A stretch of 64,000 nucleotides of DNA, from NCBI RefSeq assembly GCF_900094935.1, contig NZ_FMBA01000007.1, forward strand, positions 1 through 64,000, in the 5' to 3' direction. Numbering within the stretch: the first letter of the stretch is position 1; each line of letters opens with the position of its first letter. Made by a program: the position numbers and the translations under genes. Origin of the DNA: Gilliamella intestini. GTDB lineage: Bacteria; Pseudomonadota; Gammaproteobacteria; Enterobacterales; Orbaceae. The notes under the pieces are model-generated. The model was not told the DNA's origin and did no database searches. It saw only the letters and a list, made by a program, of their open reading frames with translations. Below, piece after piece: positions 40,915 through 49,322 of the stretch.

Positions 40915-41239
40915 TTTTTGATTTTCCTTTTACCTTAAAACTGTATTTACTGTTTTATAACTCTAATTTTTTCCTAAAATATTATTTATTTTAAAACACC
41001 AAATATAAATTGATGTTTAATTAGTAGAAAAAATTTTACTTTACTAGGATCTGATTATAATTAATTCATATTAAATCATTAACTACATAATTTGCATAAT
41101 TTAATGTCAATATAGTTAAAATTAACTTGCATAATTATCATAATATGTCAGAATTCCCTGCCGCTTTAAGCGGGTAAAAAGGCAAAACTATACTTAGTAG
41201 TTTTTTATTGTTTTTTGGGACAGAGGAGCAAAGTAAGTC
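40915..41239. other. Regulatory-looking AT-rich gap before the PuuP-like permease
   Basis: No gene is visible. TTGCATAATT occurs twice (41092 and 41127), 35 bases apart, and a short dyad CCGCTT-T-AAGCGG lies at 41161-41173 in the permease leader. A GAGGAG-type site precedes the start at 41240. Divergent promoters for the lipoprotein and the permease are expected here. Confidence 0.4.
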
Positions 41240-42601
41240 ATGTCCGCAATAAAAATGAAACGAGTTTTAACCACACCTGCATTAATTGCATTTGGTTTAG
41301 CTTATATGGTTCCTTTAGGGATCTTTACCACTTATGGGGAAGTCACCGTTGCCAGTAATGGACACTTACCTATAGCTTATATCATCACCCTTTCCATGAT
41401 TTTTTTCACTGCATTAAGCTATTGTCGTATGGCAAATAAGCTACCTATTGCTGGTTCAGCTTATTCTTATGTACAACGTACTTTTGGTGGGAAAGTTGGT
41501 TTTTTGGTGGGGTGGGCGCAAATCCTTGATTACCTATTTTTGCCAATATTAAATTATTTGGTTTTAGGTATTTATCTTAATGAAGCATTTCCAAGCATTC
41601 CTGCTTATGTTTTTGTATTGGGTTCGCTTATTAGTGTTAGCTTTTTAAATTACCTTGGTATAAAACTGATTAATTCAGTAAACTTTACCTTAATCATTGT
41701 ACAAATGGTTTTTATCGGGTTATTTATATTTTTGAGTTTAACTAATGTTGATTTAACTCCTGAAGCAATGATGAAACCATTGCAAGTTAATACTAGCGAT
41801 TTTAGTGGTTTAATGTCAGGTGCAGCAATATTGTGTCTTGCTTTTTTGGGGTTTGATGCCATTGCAACCCTAGCCGAAGAATCTAATGATGCACAAAAAT
41901 CATTACCTAAAGCCATTATATTGACTGTGCTAATTGCGGGTTGTATCTTTTTAGTGGTTTCTTATTGTGCGCACTTAGCTTACCCAATGTGGACTGATTT
42001 TGCTGATAATAAAGATACTGCAAGTTTAGAAGTGGTTCGTCAAGTTGGTAAAATTAGCCAATTAGGCGGTGATTTTATGTATAATTTCTTCCAAGCAGCC
42101 TACTTAACGGGAGTTTTTGCATCAGCAATGACTGCGCAAACCAGTGTATCACGAATTTTCTATGCAATGGGACGTGAAGGAGTATTACCTAGACAGATCT
42201 TTTATAAAATTCACCCACGCTTTAGAACACCCTACTTATCGATTATTTTTGTTGCCTGTTTTTCATTGCTATCATTAGTATTAGATCTTAGTTTAGTGGT
42301 TTCAATGATCAGCTTTGGCGCATTAGTGGCTTTTACTTTTGTCAACTTATGTGTGATTAAAAGCTACCTTGGTGGTAATAATGCAAAAACAGCATCAACG
42401 TTATTTAAGTATGGACTATTACCTGCAATTGGCGTTTTACTTTCATTGTGGTTATGGACAAGCCTCGATGCGACAGCGATGATTGTTGGTTTAGTTTGGT
42501 TAGCAATTGGGTTTATTTATTTGCTTTATCTTACTCGAGGATTTACTCAATTATTACCGTCAATTGATCATAAAGAGCTCAATTCGATTATTAAAGATTA
42601 A
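41240..42601 (+). CDS. APC-family amino-acid/polyamine permease (PuuP-like)
   Basis: A 453-residue inner-membrane permease with 12 hydrophobic helices. Helix 1 has ALIAFGLAYMVPLGIFTTYG, helix 3 region PIAGSAYSYVQRTFGGKVGFLVGWAQILDYLFLPI, helix 6 ILCLAFLGFDAIATLAEESND, and helix 8-9 SRIFYAMGREGVLP. This pattern is closest to putrescine or amino-acid importers of the PuuP/YhdG type. It stands alone, so substrate cannot be fixed from context. Confidence 0.85.
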   Translation: MSAIKMKRVLTTPALIAFGLAYMVPLGIFTTYGEVTVASNGHLPIAYIITLSMIFFTALSYCRMANKLPIAGSAYSYVQRTFGGKVGFLVGWAQILDYLFLPILNYLVLGIYLNEAFPSIPAYVFVLGSLISVSFLNYLGIKLINSVNFTLIIVQMVFIGLFIFLSLTNVDLTPEAMMKPLQVNTSDFSGLMSGAAILCLAFLGFDAIATLAEESNDAQKSLPKAIILTVLIAGCIFLVVSYCAHLAYPMWTDFADNKDTASLEVVRQVGKISQLGGDFMYNFFQAAYLTGVFASAMTAQTSVSRIFYAMGREGVLPRQIFYKIHPRFRTPYLSIIFVACFSLLSLVLDLSLVVSMISFGALVAFTFVNLCVIKSYLGGNNAKTASTLFKYGLLPAIGVLLSLWLWTSLDATAMIVGLVWLAIGFIYLLYLTRGFTQLLPSIDHKELNSIIKD

Positions 42602-42661
42602 TTTAATCTTTTTAAATTAGGTCTACTTAAAAGTATCTAGTTACGCCTTTTAAAAAACAAC

Positions 42662-42683
42662 TCCGTCGACCTAAGTCGACGGA
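42662..42683 (-). terminator. Terminator of the HPr gene
   Basis: TCCGTCGAC-CTAA-GTCGACGGA is a perfect 9-bp GC-rich stem. The T-rich tail (GTTGTTTTTT) is on the minus-strand side, so it serves the HPr-like gene that ends at 42725. Confidence 0.85.
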
Positions 42684-42724
42684 ATCAAATAAAAAAACAA
42701 TTATTAGCTAAGCTAATGTTGTAA

Positions 42725-42988
42725 TTACTCACCAAAACCAGTAGCAAACAATTCACGAATTTCGTCCATTGCAGCTTGTTCGTCTTCACCATCACAGATG
42801 ATTTCAACAGTTGAACCACCTTTAACACCAGCACCAAGTAAACCCATCATACTTTTTAATTTAATTGCTTTATCATTATAAACAAGCTCGATTGAAGATT
42901 TATAACGGCCTGCTAATTTAACTAATGCTGTAACAGGGCGAGCATGAAGACCAGTTGAATTTTTTACTACCATTTGTTCTTTTAACAT
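42725..42988 (-). CDS. Stand-alone HPr-family phosphocarrier protein
   Basis: An 87-residue HPr. The EI-phosphorylated His15 is in STGLHARPV. The region around Ser46 (LKSMMGLL) resembles the HPr of Gram-positive bacteria more than enterobacterial PtsH. No ptsI or crr is next to it, so it may be an extra HPr with a regulatory or special PTS role, or the ordinary one relocated. It has its own terminator and follows the ynb operon by 127 bases. Confidence 0.9.
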   Translation of the reverse strand: MLKEQMVVKNSTGLHARPVTALVKLAGRYKSSIELVYNDKAIKLKSMMGLLGAGVKGGSTVEIICDGEDEQAAMDEIRELFATGFGE

Positions 42989-43115
42989 AATAAAGTCCTT
43001 ATTTATATCTTAACATTAATACAATGCCTGTATTTATATCACAAATTAAATCATTTTTCTCTTTTTTAGTTATAATTTTTATACAATTTTTTTAATTACT
43101 GGCGTTTTAGACAAG

Positions 43116-44054
43116 TTATGTCCAATAATATCGTACAATATGAAAAAAAACGGGTGCAGAAAAACAGATAGAGTCTAAACGATCAAGCATACCACCATGC
43201 CCTCCAATAAGTTTACCCCAATCTTTGATACCTTTATCTCGTTTTATTGCTGACATGACCAGTCCGCCCAAAAATCCAAGTAGAGTAATCATCAGCGAAA
43301 TCAAACCCGATTGAATAAAAGTAAAAGGTGTTATCCAAAATAAACAAGCACCAATCAAACTTGCCGATAACACTCCACCAATAAAACCTTCAATGGTTTT
43401 TGATGGTGATAAATTTGGGCTAATAGGATGTTTACCGAATAATTTACCAAAAACATATTGTAAAACATCTGAAAGTTCAACAACCAAGACTAAAAAAGCA
43501 ATCAAAAGTAAATTACGATCTTGATAATGTTCAATGTTTAATGCTGATAATGCTGGCACGCAAGAGATACTATAAACAGTAATCATTAATCCCCATTGTA
43601 CTTCAGCCGTTCTTTCTAGAAAATTATGGGTTGAGCCTGTGATTGCTGCTAAAATAGCTAATAACAAAAAACCATAAACAGGAATAAAAATACTAAATAG
43701 CCCATACCATGACACAGCCACTAAAATATATTGTAAAGGTAAAACAATAAAATAAGAAAATATTAAAGCATAATTGTCATAATCATTAGCCGAAGTTAAA
43801 GTAAGAAATTCTCGCAAGGCGATAGCGGATGCTAGGAAAAATAGAAAAATAACTGCCAATTTACCTAATAAAAATGCAATACCAATAATTACTACCATTA
43901 CCCACCATGAATTAATGCGAGTATTTAAATTATCAATGACACTATTCGGGCTTTTTATGCGTTTTTTTAGTTGTAAGCCTATTATTGATGCAATAATGAG
44001 TAATATACCTATCCCCATAAACAATAATAAAGTATCACGTTGATAATCAGACAT
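43116..44054 (-). CDS. ynbB: Phosphatidate cytidylyltransferase-like protein YnbB (CdsA family)
   Basis: CdsA-type enzymes make CDP-diacylglycerol from phosphatidate and CTP in the inner membrane. The 312-residue protein has about eight helices. The signature is seen in SPSKTIEGFIGG and, near the C-terminus, SAIKRDKGIKDWGKLIGGHGGMLDRLDS with the metal-binding Asp residues. It is the last gene of the ynb-type operon, and a second CDP-DAG synthase besides the expected housekeeping cdsA. This supports a dedicated phospholipid branch. Confidence 0.88.
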   Translation of the reverse strand: MSDYQRDTLLLFMGIGILLIIASIIGLQLKKRIKSPNSVIDNLNTRINSWWVMVVIIGIAFLLGKLAVIFLFFLASAIALREFLTLTSANDYDNYALIFSYFIVLPLQYILVAVSWYGLFSIFIPVYGFLLLAILAAITGSTHNFLERTAEVQWGLMITVYSISCVPALSALNIEHYQDRNLLLIAFLVLVVELSDVLQYVFGKLFGKHPISPNLSPSKTIEGFIGGVLSASLIGACLFWITPFTFIQSGLISLMITLLGFLGGLVMSAIKRDKGIKDWGKLIGGHGGMLDRLDSICFSAPVFFHIVRYYWT

Positions 44055-44117
44055 TGTCTTCCCCCTTAATTACATTTGCAGTGTAATAAATTTAAATCAA
44101 TCCTAAAGCGATACTAT

Positions 44118-44600
44118 TTAACCAAAACAAATTATTCCACTGATTAATATTCCAACTAATAGTAGCATTTGTAAAATAAGCCAAAAAATTTGTTTTTTTA
44201 ATAATTTTATTGTTCCTTTTTGGCGTTCAATAATTGATCTTGTAGGGAGTTGATTGGTGTTAATTAAATTTAATTGTTGTAATGCTTCATCTAATTCTAT
44301 TAACTTATTTGGTAGCTGATCAACATTAATGGCTAAATAATCGAATAACTTTTTATCAAATTCAATACGCAGGGCATAATATTTGCTTATTAATCCCATC
44401 AAAAAAACAATAATACAACCAATAACGCATAGTAATGAACCTATCCACCAACTTGCTATCAATCCAAAACATAATGTTATTACCGTTATAGCTAATGAAA
44501 AAATATAAAATTGCTTACTCATTGCCAATAAGCTACAAAATGTCACCAGTGTAGTTTGATTTGTAATTTTAGGTGATTTTGTTTTGTTATAGCTTAGCAT
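44118..44600 (-). CDS. Unrecognised small membrane protein in the ynb operon
   Basis: A 160-residue protein I do not recognise. Two hydrophobic hairpin segments stand at about residues 30-70 (FYIFSLAITVITLCFGLIA, SLLCVIGCIIVFLMGLIS) and one near the C-terminus (ILQMLLLVGILISGIICFG). A soluble helical stretch with LIELDEALQQLNLI and RSIIERQKGTIKLLKKQI lies between, perhaps coiled coil. The start overlaps ynbD by 7 bases; an internal Met27 is an alternative. Its place between ynbD and ynbB suggests a complex subunit. The function is unknown. Confidence 0.7.
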   Translation of the reverse strand: MLSYNKTKSPKITNQTTLVTFCSLLAMSKQFYIFSLAITVITLCFGLIASWWIGSLLCVIGCIIVFLMGLISKYYALRIEFDKKLFDYLAINVDQLPNKLIELDEALQQLNLINTNQLPTRSIIERQKGTIKLLKKQIFWLILQMLLLVGILISGIICFG

Positions 44601-45916
44601 AGGTTTCCTTTGTATATTTGTAAAAATAGATCTGATAAAATTAAACGTTGCTTAGTTGTAATAACTACTGAATGACGGCTTGACTTAACTTTAGTCATGG
44701 CATCATCAAGACTAGAAGCCCTTTTTGTTAGTAATAGCCAAGCAATTACTGCAGTTGCACTACGTGAATAACCTAATGCGCAACAAACTAGTACATTTCC
44801 TTGTTTATGATACTGCTCAATAATTTTAGAAACTTGCTGACATTGTTCAAGAGTTAGTGGTGTCATATCTAACACTGGAATTGAGCTATAATTACTAGAA
44901 ATATGTCCTATAGGTAATTCGGCACACAGATCAACAATCGAGAAACAAGAATTTTTTCGTAATGTATTATTAGAGGGTATTCGTCCTAAATAAACATTAT
45001 CACAAATCAAATCTATGGAGTTTTTTCTTAATGTCCATAATCGAGAATTAATCCACATGATTATAAAATAAGGTAAATATAAAATAGTAGTGGCAAGATT
45101 AAAATGTCCGTTAGTCTGCTTTTGAAATCCTATTGCACCAACAAATAAGTAATTGCCACAAACCAATAATAAGGAACCCGAAAGCCACAGCAACCAAAGC
45201 CACCATCCATTAAAGTAGATTGCTAAACTCAGAGATAACAAAAATAATATAAAATAGATACCAGCCCAAACATAGTGTTTGGCTAATTGTCTATTTTTTA
45301 ATGGCGATAAGTTGTTATCCGGCCATAACCAAATACAAAAACAACCAACCCATAATCCAGTTGGAATATCAAAAAAATGGTGTTGCCAAGTTGTTAATAC
45401 TGACACGCCTATTAAGAGACACCAAACATGCAAAATATAACGAGCAAGCTTGCTATGTAAATAATTAACATAAAACTGCCATAAAATGATAAGTAATGTG
45501 ATGTGTAATGAAGGTGCTTGATTAAATGGCTTATCAAATCCCATTAAAACATTAAATAATATTCCAGAAAAGCCATCTAATGGTGGGCGTTCAAAACTAA
45601 ATGTAAGCGGAAAGATTAAAAAAACAAAAATACAAATAATCTGAGCTGATAAAAGTCTAAAGCCAAGTCTTTTAAGAGTTGGGTAACAGCTAGTCAACAA
45701 AATAGCTAATCCATACATAAGATCTATTGACCAATATGATATGATAGTCCAAGGCCATAAAGGTATTGAGTGTTCCCATTCAAAAACTAAACTGCCTACA
45801 TCACTTCGCATCGCTGTAAGTTCATTGGCAAAATTATAGCTAGTAAAAAAGAAAACGGTTAAACTAACTAACCATGCTAACTTATAAGCAGTTAGCTTAT
45901 TAAAGCAATATTTCAA
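44594..45916 (-). CDS. ynbD: PAP2 / dual-specificity phosphatase fusion YnbD
   Basis: A 440-residue membrane protein with two phosphatase modules. The N-terminal two thirds hold about nine helices with PAP2 motifs: PSLH (QAPSLHITLLI, near 140) and the H-x-x-x-D of TTWQHHFFDIPTGLWVG. The C-terminal 140 residues form a dual-specificity/tyrosine phosphatase with the P-loop CCALGYSRSATAV (Cys-x5-Arg), a general acid Asp candidate in SIPVLDMTPL, and DNVYLGRIPS at its start. Such a pair could act on a lipid phosphate and on a phospho-head-group. It is a known but uncharacterised E. coli architecture. Substrate is inferred. Confidence 0.85.
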   Translation of the reverse strand: MKYCFNKLTAYKLAWLVSLTVFFFTSYNFANELTAMRSDVGSLVFEWEHSIPLWPWTIISYWSIDLMYGLAILLTSCYPTLKRLGFRLLSAQIICIFVFLIFPLTFSFERPPLDGFSGILFNVLMGFDKPFNQAPSLHITLLIILWQFYVNYLHSKLARYILHVWCLLIGVSVLTTWQHHFFDIPTGLWVGCFCIWLWPDNNLSPLKNRQLAKHYVWAGIYFILFLLSLSLAIYFNGWWLWLLWLSGSLLLVCGNYLFVGAIGFQKQTNGHFNLATTILYLPYFIIMWINSRLWTLRKNSIDLICDNVYLGRIPSNNTLRKNSCFSIVDLCAELPIGHISSNYSSIPVLDMTPLTLEQCQQVSKIIEQYHKQGNVLVCCALGYSRSATAVIAWLLLTKRASSLDDAMTKVKSSRHSVVITTKQRLILSDLFLQIYKGNLC

Positions 45917-45931
45917 CTCACATATTCTCTA

Positions 45932-47683
45932 TTATTTAATTCGCTGAGCCAGTGATACGGTAAATATCCCCCACTGATCAATACGCATGGTAATCTTTTT
46001 AAATCCAGCCTCTGCGACAAGTTGGTCCATTTCAAGTTGGGTACGTCTGCGCATAATCCAAGGTTGTCCATTTCGGTGTGATGTTAATGCCCTTGCTATA
46101 AATTCAAGTTGTGGGTGCCAAGGTTGATTAGTATAAATTAAATATCCTCCTTCAGGTATTGAGTCAGCAAGGCCAGATAGGGAGTTACGTAGCAACTGAT
46201 TATCACTAAACAGCTCATACAAACCAGATACAACGGCTAAAGTTGGTTTAGGTGATAATTGGGCTAGTTGCTCACGATTAAAAGCATCGCCTTTTTCAAA
46301 ACGTGCTATATTTAATAAACCCTTCTCTTCTATTAATGTTTGACCTGCAAACACATTAATATCGCTATAATCTCGTAGTAAGATCGAATTGGGTTTATTG
46401 GCTATTTGATTAATCGTTTCTAAAATATAACGCCCATGCCCTGCTGCTATATCAACAATATCGACTGGCTTATTTTGCTCATGAAGTTGATTGATAACTA
46501 GTTTCAACAGTTCTTCAAGGTGTATTTTTCGTTGACGGATACCCCGCCACCCGATAGATTGTAAGTAAATGTAATCTAAAAAACGCCCTAGTTTTGAAGT
46601 GCCAGACGGTTCATTACGATAGACATAATCCAATGAGCTCCCTGAATCAAACCCCATTGTCGTGCCCAATTTTATCCCATCTGAAAGTCGGCTTGCATAT
46701 GCTAAACTAGCTTTAATAAATTTCCAATATAAAGGTTTAATCCAACCCGATGGCGGTAAGGCTAAATTATCTGCTTCTTGTCTTGTATAACCAATCATAT
46801 CGGCATTAGTAAATGACTGAATCTTAGGTTGATTTGCAAAGGCTCCGAAAATAAATCGCCTTGCACGATCGATTGCTAGTTTTCGTTCTTTTTCACCAAA
46901 AGTATCATGATAAAAGCCAGACAACACATGAAACTCTTTTTGCTCAGTACCTAAATTGTCATAAAATTGTTTTTGCGGTTTACGTCTTACTACATAATCC
47001 GAACCTGAAACTAATAATTGCGTTGGAATGTTAATGGCATTGGCATCTTTAACAATACGATCAGACACAGCATATAAATCAAGAAGTAACCGAACCGATA
47101 TCGGTCTAGTAATTAATGGATCTTGGGTAAATGATTTGGCATGTTCAACGTCATGTGTCAACAATTTAGGTTTAACATAACTGTTAACAAAAAAATTGCC
47201 TTTTAAGTTATACAGCAATTTCAAACCTGGTACGGCTAATGGGACATATAATTTTACACTAAAAGCAGGTGAAGCTAATACCAAAGCTCGAATATTGGGT
47301 ACATAATCATGTACCCATGCCGAGGCAATGACAGCACCAACACTTTGGGCGATAATGGCAATATCTTCTTGACGAAGATTATACTCCTGCATGATATGTT
47401 CAATGAAACAGTTAGCATCTTTAATTAACGTTGCAAAATTGGGTGCATCACCTCGCTCACCTTCTGATTGACCATTACCTCTAGCATCCCAAGCAAAGAT
47501 TTGATAATTGGGTAAATTTAATTCATCAGCAAGATGTGCGACACGTCCCGAATGTTCATGCCCACGATGAAAAATGACTATTGCTCTAGGCTGATTAGCA
47601 TTGCTATTAACAACAGGCCAATAGCGATAAAATAACTGACAACCATCATGACTAATAAATGTTTTTTGTTGCTGTTGACGCAT
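45932..47683 (-). CDS. ynbC: Alpha/beta-hydrolase--methyltransferase fusion YnbC
   Basis: A 583-residue cytoplasmic two-domain protein. Residues 1-280 are a monoacylglycerol-lipase-like alpha/beta hydrolase (PF12146-type): FHRGHEHSGR, WDARGNGQSEG, nucleophile Ser114 in the elbow AQSVG (first Gly replaced by Ala), Asp in SGSDYVVRRK and His in SGFYHDTF. From about residue 400 a class I methyltransferase follows, with motif I VDIAAGHGRYILE and VVSGLYELFSDN. Lies between ynbA and ynbD with gaps of 12 and 15 bases. It could deacylate and methylate lipid intermediates; the substrate is unknown. Confidence 0.85.
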   Translation of the reverse strand: MRQQQQKTFISHDGCQLFYRYWPVVNSNANQPRAIVIFHRGHEHSGRVAHLADELNLPNYQIFAWDARGNGQSEGERGDAPNFATLIKDANCFIEHIMQEYNLRQEDIAIIAQSVGAVIASAWVHDYVPNIRALVLASPAFSVKLYVPLAVPGLKLLYNLKGNFFVNSYVKPKLLTHDVEHAKSFTQDPLITRPISVRLLLDLYAVSDRIVKDANAINIPTQLLVSGSDYVVRRKPQKQFYDNLGTEQKEFHVLSGFYHDTFGEKERKLAIDRARRFIFGAFANQPKIQSFTNADMIGYTRQEADNLALPPSGWIKPLYWKFIKASLAYASRLSDGIKLGTTMGFDSGSSLDYVYRNEPSGTSKLGRFLDYIYLQSIGWRGIRQRKIHLEELLKLVINQLHEQNKPVDIVDIAAGHGRYILETINQIANKPNSILLRDYSDINVFAGQTLIEEKGLLNIARFEKGDAFNREQLAQLSPKPTLAVVSGLYELFSDNQLLRNSLSGLADSIPEGGYLIYTNQPWHPQLEFIARALTSHRNGQPWIMRRRTQLEMDQLVAEAGFKKITMRIDQWGIFTVSLAQRIK

Positions 47684-47695
47684 AACTTTCCCTCG

Positions 47696-48304
47696 TTATT
47701 TTTGTGTTTCTTGCATGCCTTTTCGAACTCGGTTAATAACAGTATAAATAAGTAAAAAACTGATGATCCATAATAACGTATTAATCCACATTAAAGGTAA
47801 TAAATAAGTTGCAATACCTAAACTTATCACCCCAAAAACAAAGGCTCGATCGCTTTTACCCATTGGTCCATCATATCGCCTTGACGCGCCAATCATAACA
47901 CCTAAAATGCCACTATATTCTGTTAAAATGGATAGTAAAACCACACAAATAACTAAATTGATATTTACTTCTTGAAGTTGTGTAAAAATAAGTAATAGCA
48001 CGCTGTCAGAAATGACATCACAAATTTCATTTAAATAAGCACCTAAATTTGATTTTTGCTGATATTCTCTAGCTAACATACCATCGATCGCATTAAGTGC
48101 CATACGGATAAACATCCATATTGGAATAAGAAAAAAAATCCATTGATATGATGCCAATATTCCAACAATAAAAGCAATCATAATAGAACCCAAACAGGCA
48201 ACTAAAGTTACTTGATTAGCAGTAATATTAGCTTTATAAAGACGATCAACATAAGGACGTAGTCGTGCTTGAAACTTCGGCTTTAATTGATAAATTGATA
48301 ACAC
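47696..48304 (-). CDS. ynbA: CDP-alcohol phosphatidyltransferase family protein YnbA
   Basis: A 202-residue inner-membrane protein with about five helices. The CDP-alcohol motif is recognisable but changed: NAIDGMLAREYQQKSNLG followed by AYLNEICD. In the canonical pattern D-x2-D-G-x2-A-R-x8-G-x3-D-x3-D the first and third Asp are Asn here. pgsA in the same window keeps all four. The family transfers a phosphatidyl group from CDP-DAG to an alcohol; the changed metal site implies different chemistry or substrate. It is 13 bases downstream of queH and starts the ynb gene run. Confidence 0.87.
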   Translation of the reverse strand: MLSIYQLKPKFQARLRPYVDRLYKANITANQVTLVACLGSIMIAFIVGILASYQWIFFLIPIWMFIRMALNAIDGMLAREYQQKSNLGAYLNEICDVISDSVLLLIFTQLQEVNINLVICVVLLSILTEYSGILGVMIGASRRYDGPMGKSDRAFVFGVISLGIATYLLPLMWINTLLWIISFLLIYTVINRVRKGMQETQK

Positions 48305-48317
48305 AGGAAATCCTTGT

Positions 48318-49037
48318 TTAAATTTCTTTAGCTAATCCTTGTTTAGCGATTTTTATCACATTTTTTAAATCAACACCTTGTGCTTTGGCGGCAAAAATAC
48401 AACCACAATAACATTGCCGATAAACATCATACTCTTTACAAAGCTCGATAGAGCGTTTATAACCATTATTCTTTTTGAAATCAGAAGGGAGATAATTGAC
48501 CGAAAAGATTTCTTGAATTTCAAACCCCAGTTCATTTATTTTCTGACTATTCTTTTTAGGGCTTAGTGTTAACGCACTTGCAAAATAGTCAAAGCCCAAT
48601 TCTTGTGCTTTAATTGCTGCCAGATCTAATCGCATCTTGTAACAAATATGACAACGCTCACCACCTTCTGGTGCATCACGCAAATGACCAACTTGTTTAA
48701 TAAATTCTGCTGGCTGATAAGGTGCTTCTAAGAATTGAACGTTATTACCTGTTTTTTGATTAAAGTCAGCAATAAATTTCTGTTGCACCACACTACGGTG
48801 CTCATATTCAACTCTGGGATGGATATTAGAATTAGCAAAATAAATCGTAATATCTGCATATTGTGCTAAATACTCTAAAACATAGGTACTACAAGGTGCA
48901 CAACAACTATGAATTAGTAACTTTGGTCGAACTGATTCTGATTGCCAATTATTAATCACTTCTTTTAAAACAGAATCGTAATTTACTTTATTATGTGGAT
49001 TTAATTTTTCGAGAATATTTTTAGCATTAATTAACAT
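48318..49037 (-). CDS. queH: Epoxyqueuosine reductase QueH
   Basis: QueH reduces epoxyqueuosine to queuosine in tRNA wobble position 34, and is the non-homologous substitute for QueG. The 239-residue protein (DUF208) has the Cys motifs LIHSCCAPCSTYVLEYL, GERCHICYKMRLD and the C-terminal YRQCYCGCIFA, which hold an iron-sulfur cluster and an adjacent metal. It heads the transcription unit that continues into ynbA. Confidence 0.93.
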   Translation of the reverse strand: MLINAKNILEKLNPHNKVNYDSVLKEVINNWQSESVRPKLLIHSCCAPCSTYVLEYLAQYADITIYFANSNIHPRVEYEHRSVVQQKFIADFNQKTGNNVQFLEAPYQPAEFIKQVGHLRDAPEGGERCHICYKMRLDLAAIKAQELGFDYFASALTLSPKKNSQKINELGFEIQEIFSVNYLPSDFKKNNGYKRSIELCKEYDVYRQCYCGCIFAAKAQGVDLKNVIKIAKQGLAKEI

Positions 49038-49322
49038 GGGAACTCATTTATTTTGTTTTCTATTTTTTGGGGTCTAGCTAACTAAGATCTTAGTCGGCCA
49101 ATTATGATATAGCTATACACATTAACCTTCAAGGAAAAAACTAAAATTCTATATCTAACTTTATGAAACTGACATATTTTTATATATAACAAATGAGGTT
49201 TATCATAAAGGTAAAAAAGAAATTCAAACATATTAATACAACTTCAAATTAGTGCCATTGCTGACGTTGTTGTATCAATCAATTTTTATTTGATTATTTA
49301 TAATAAATGAACTATTGCTAAT

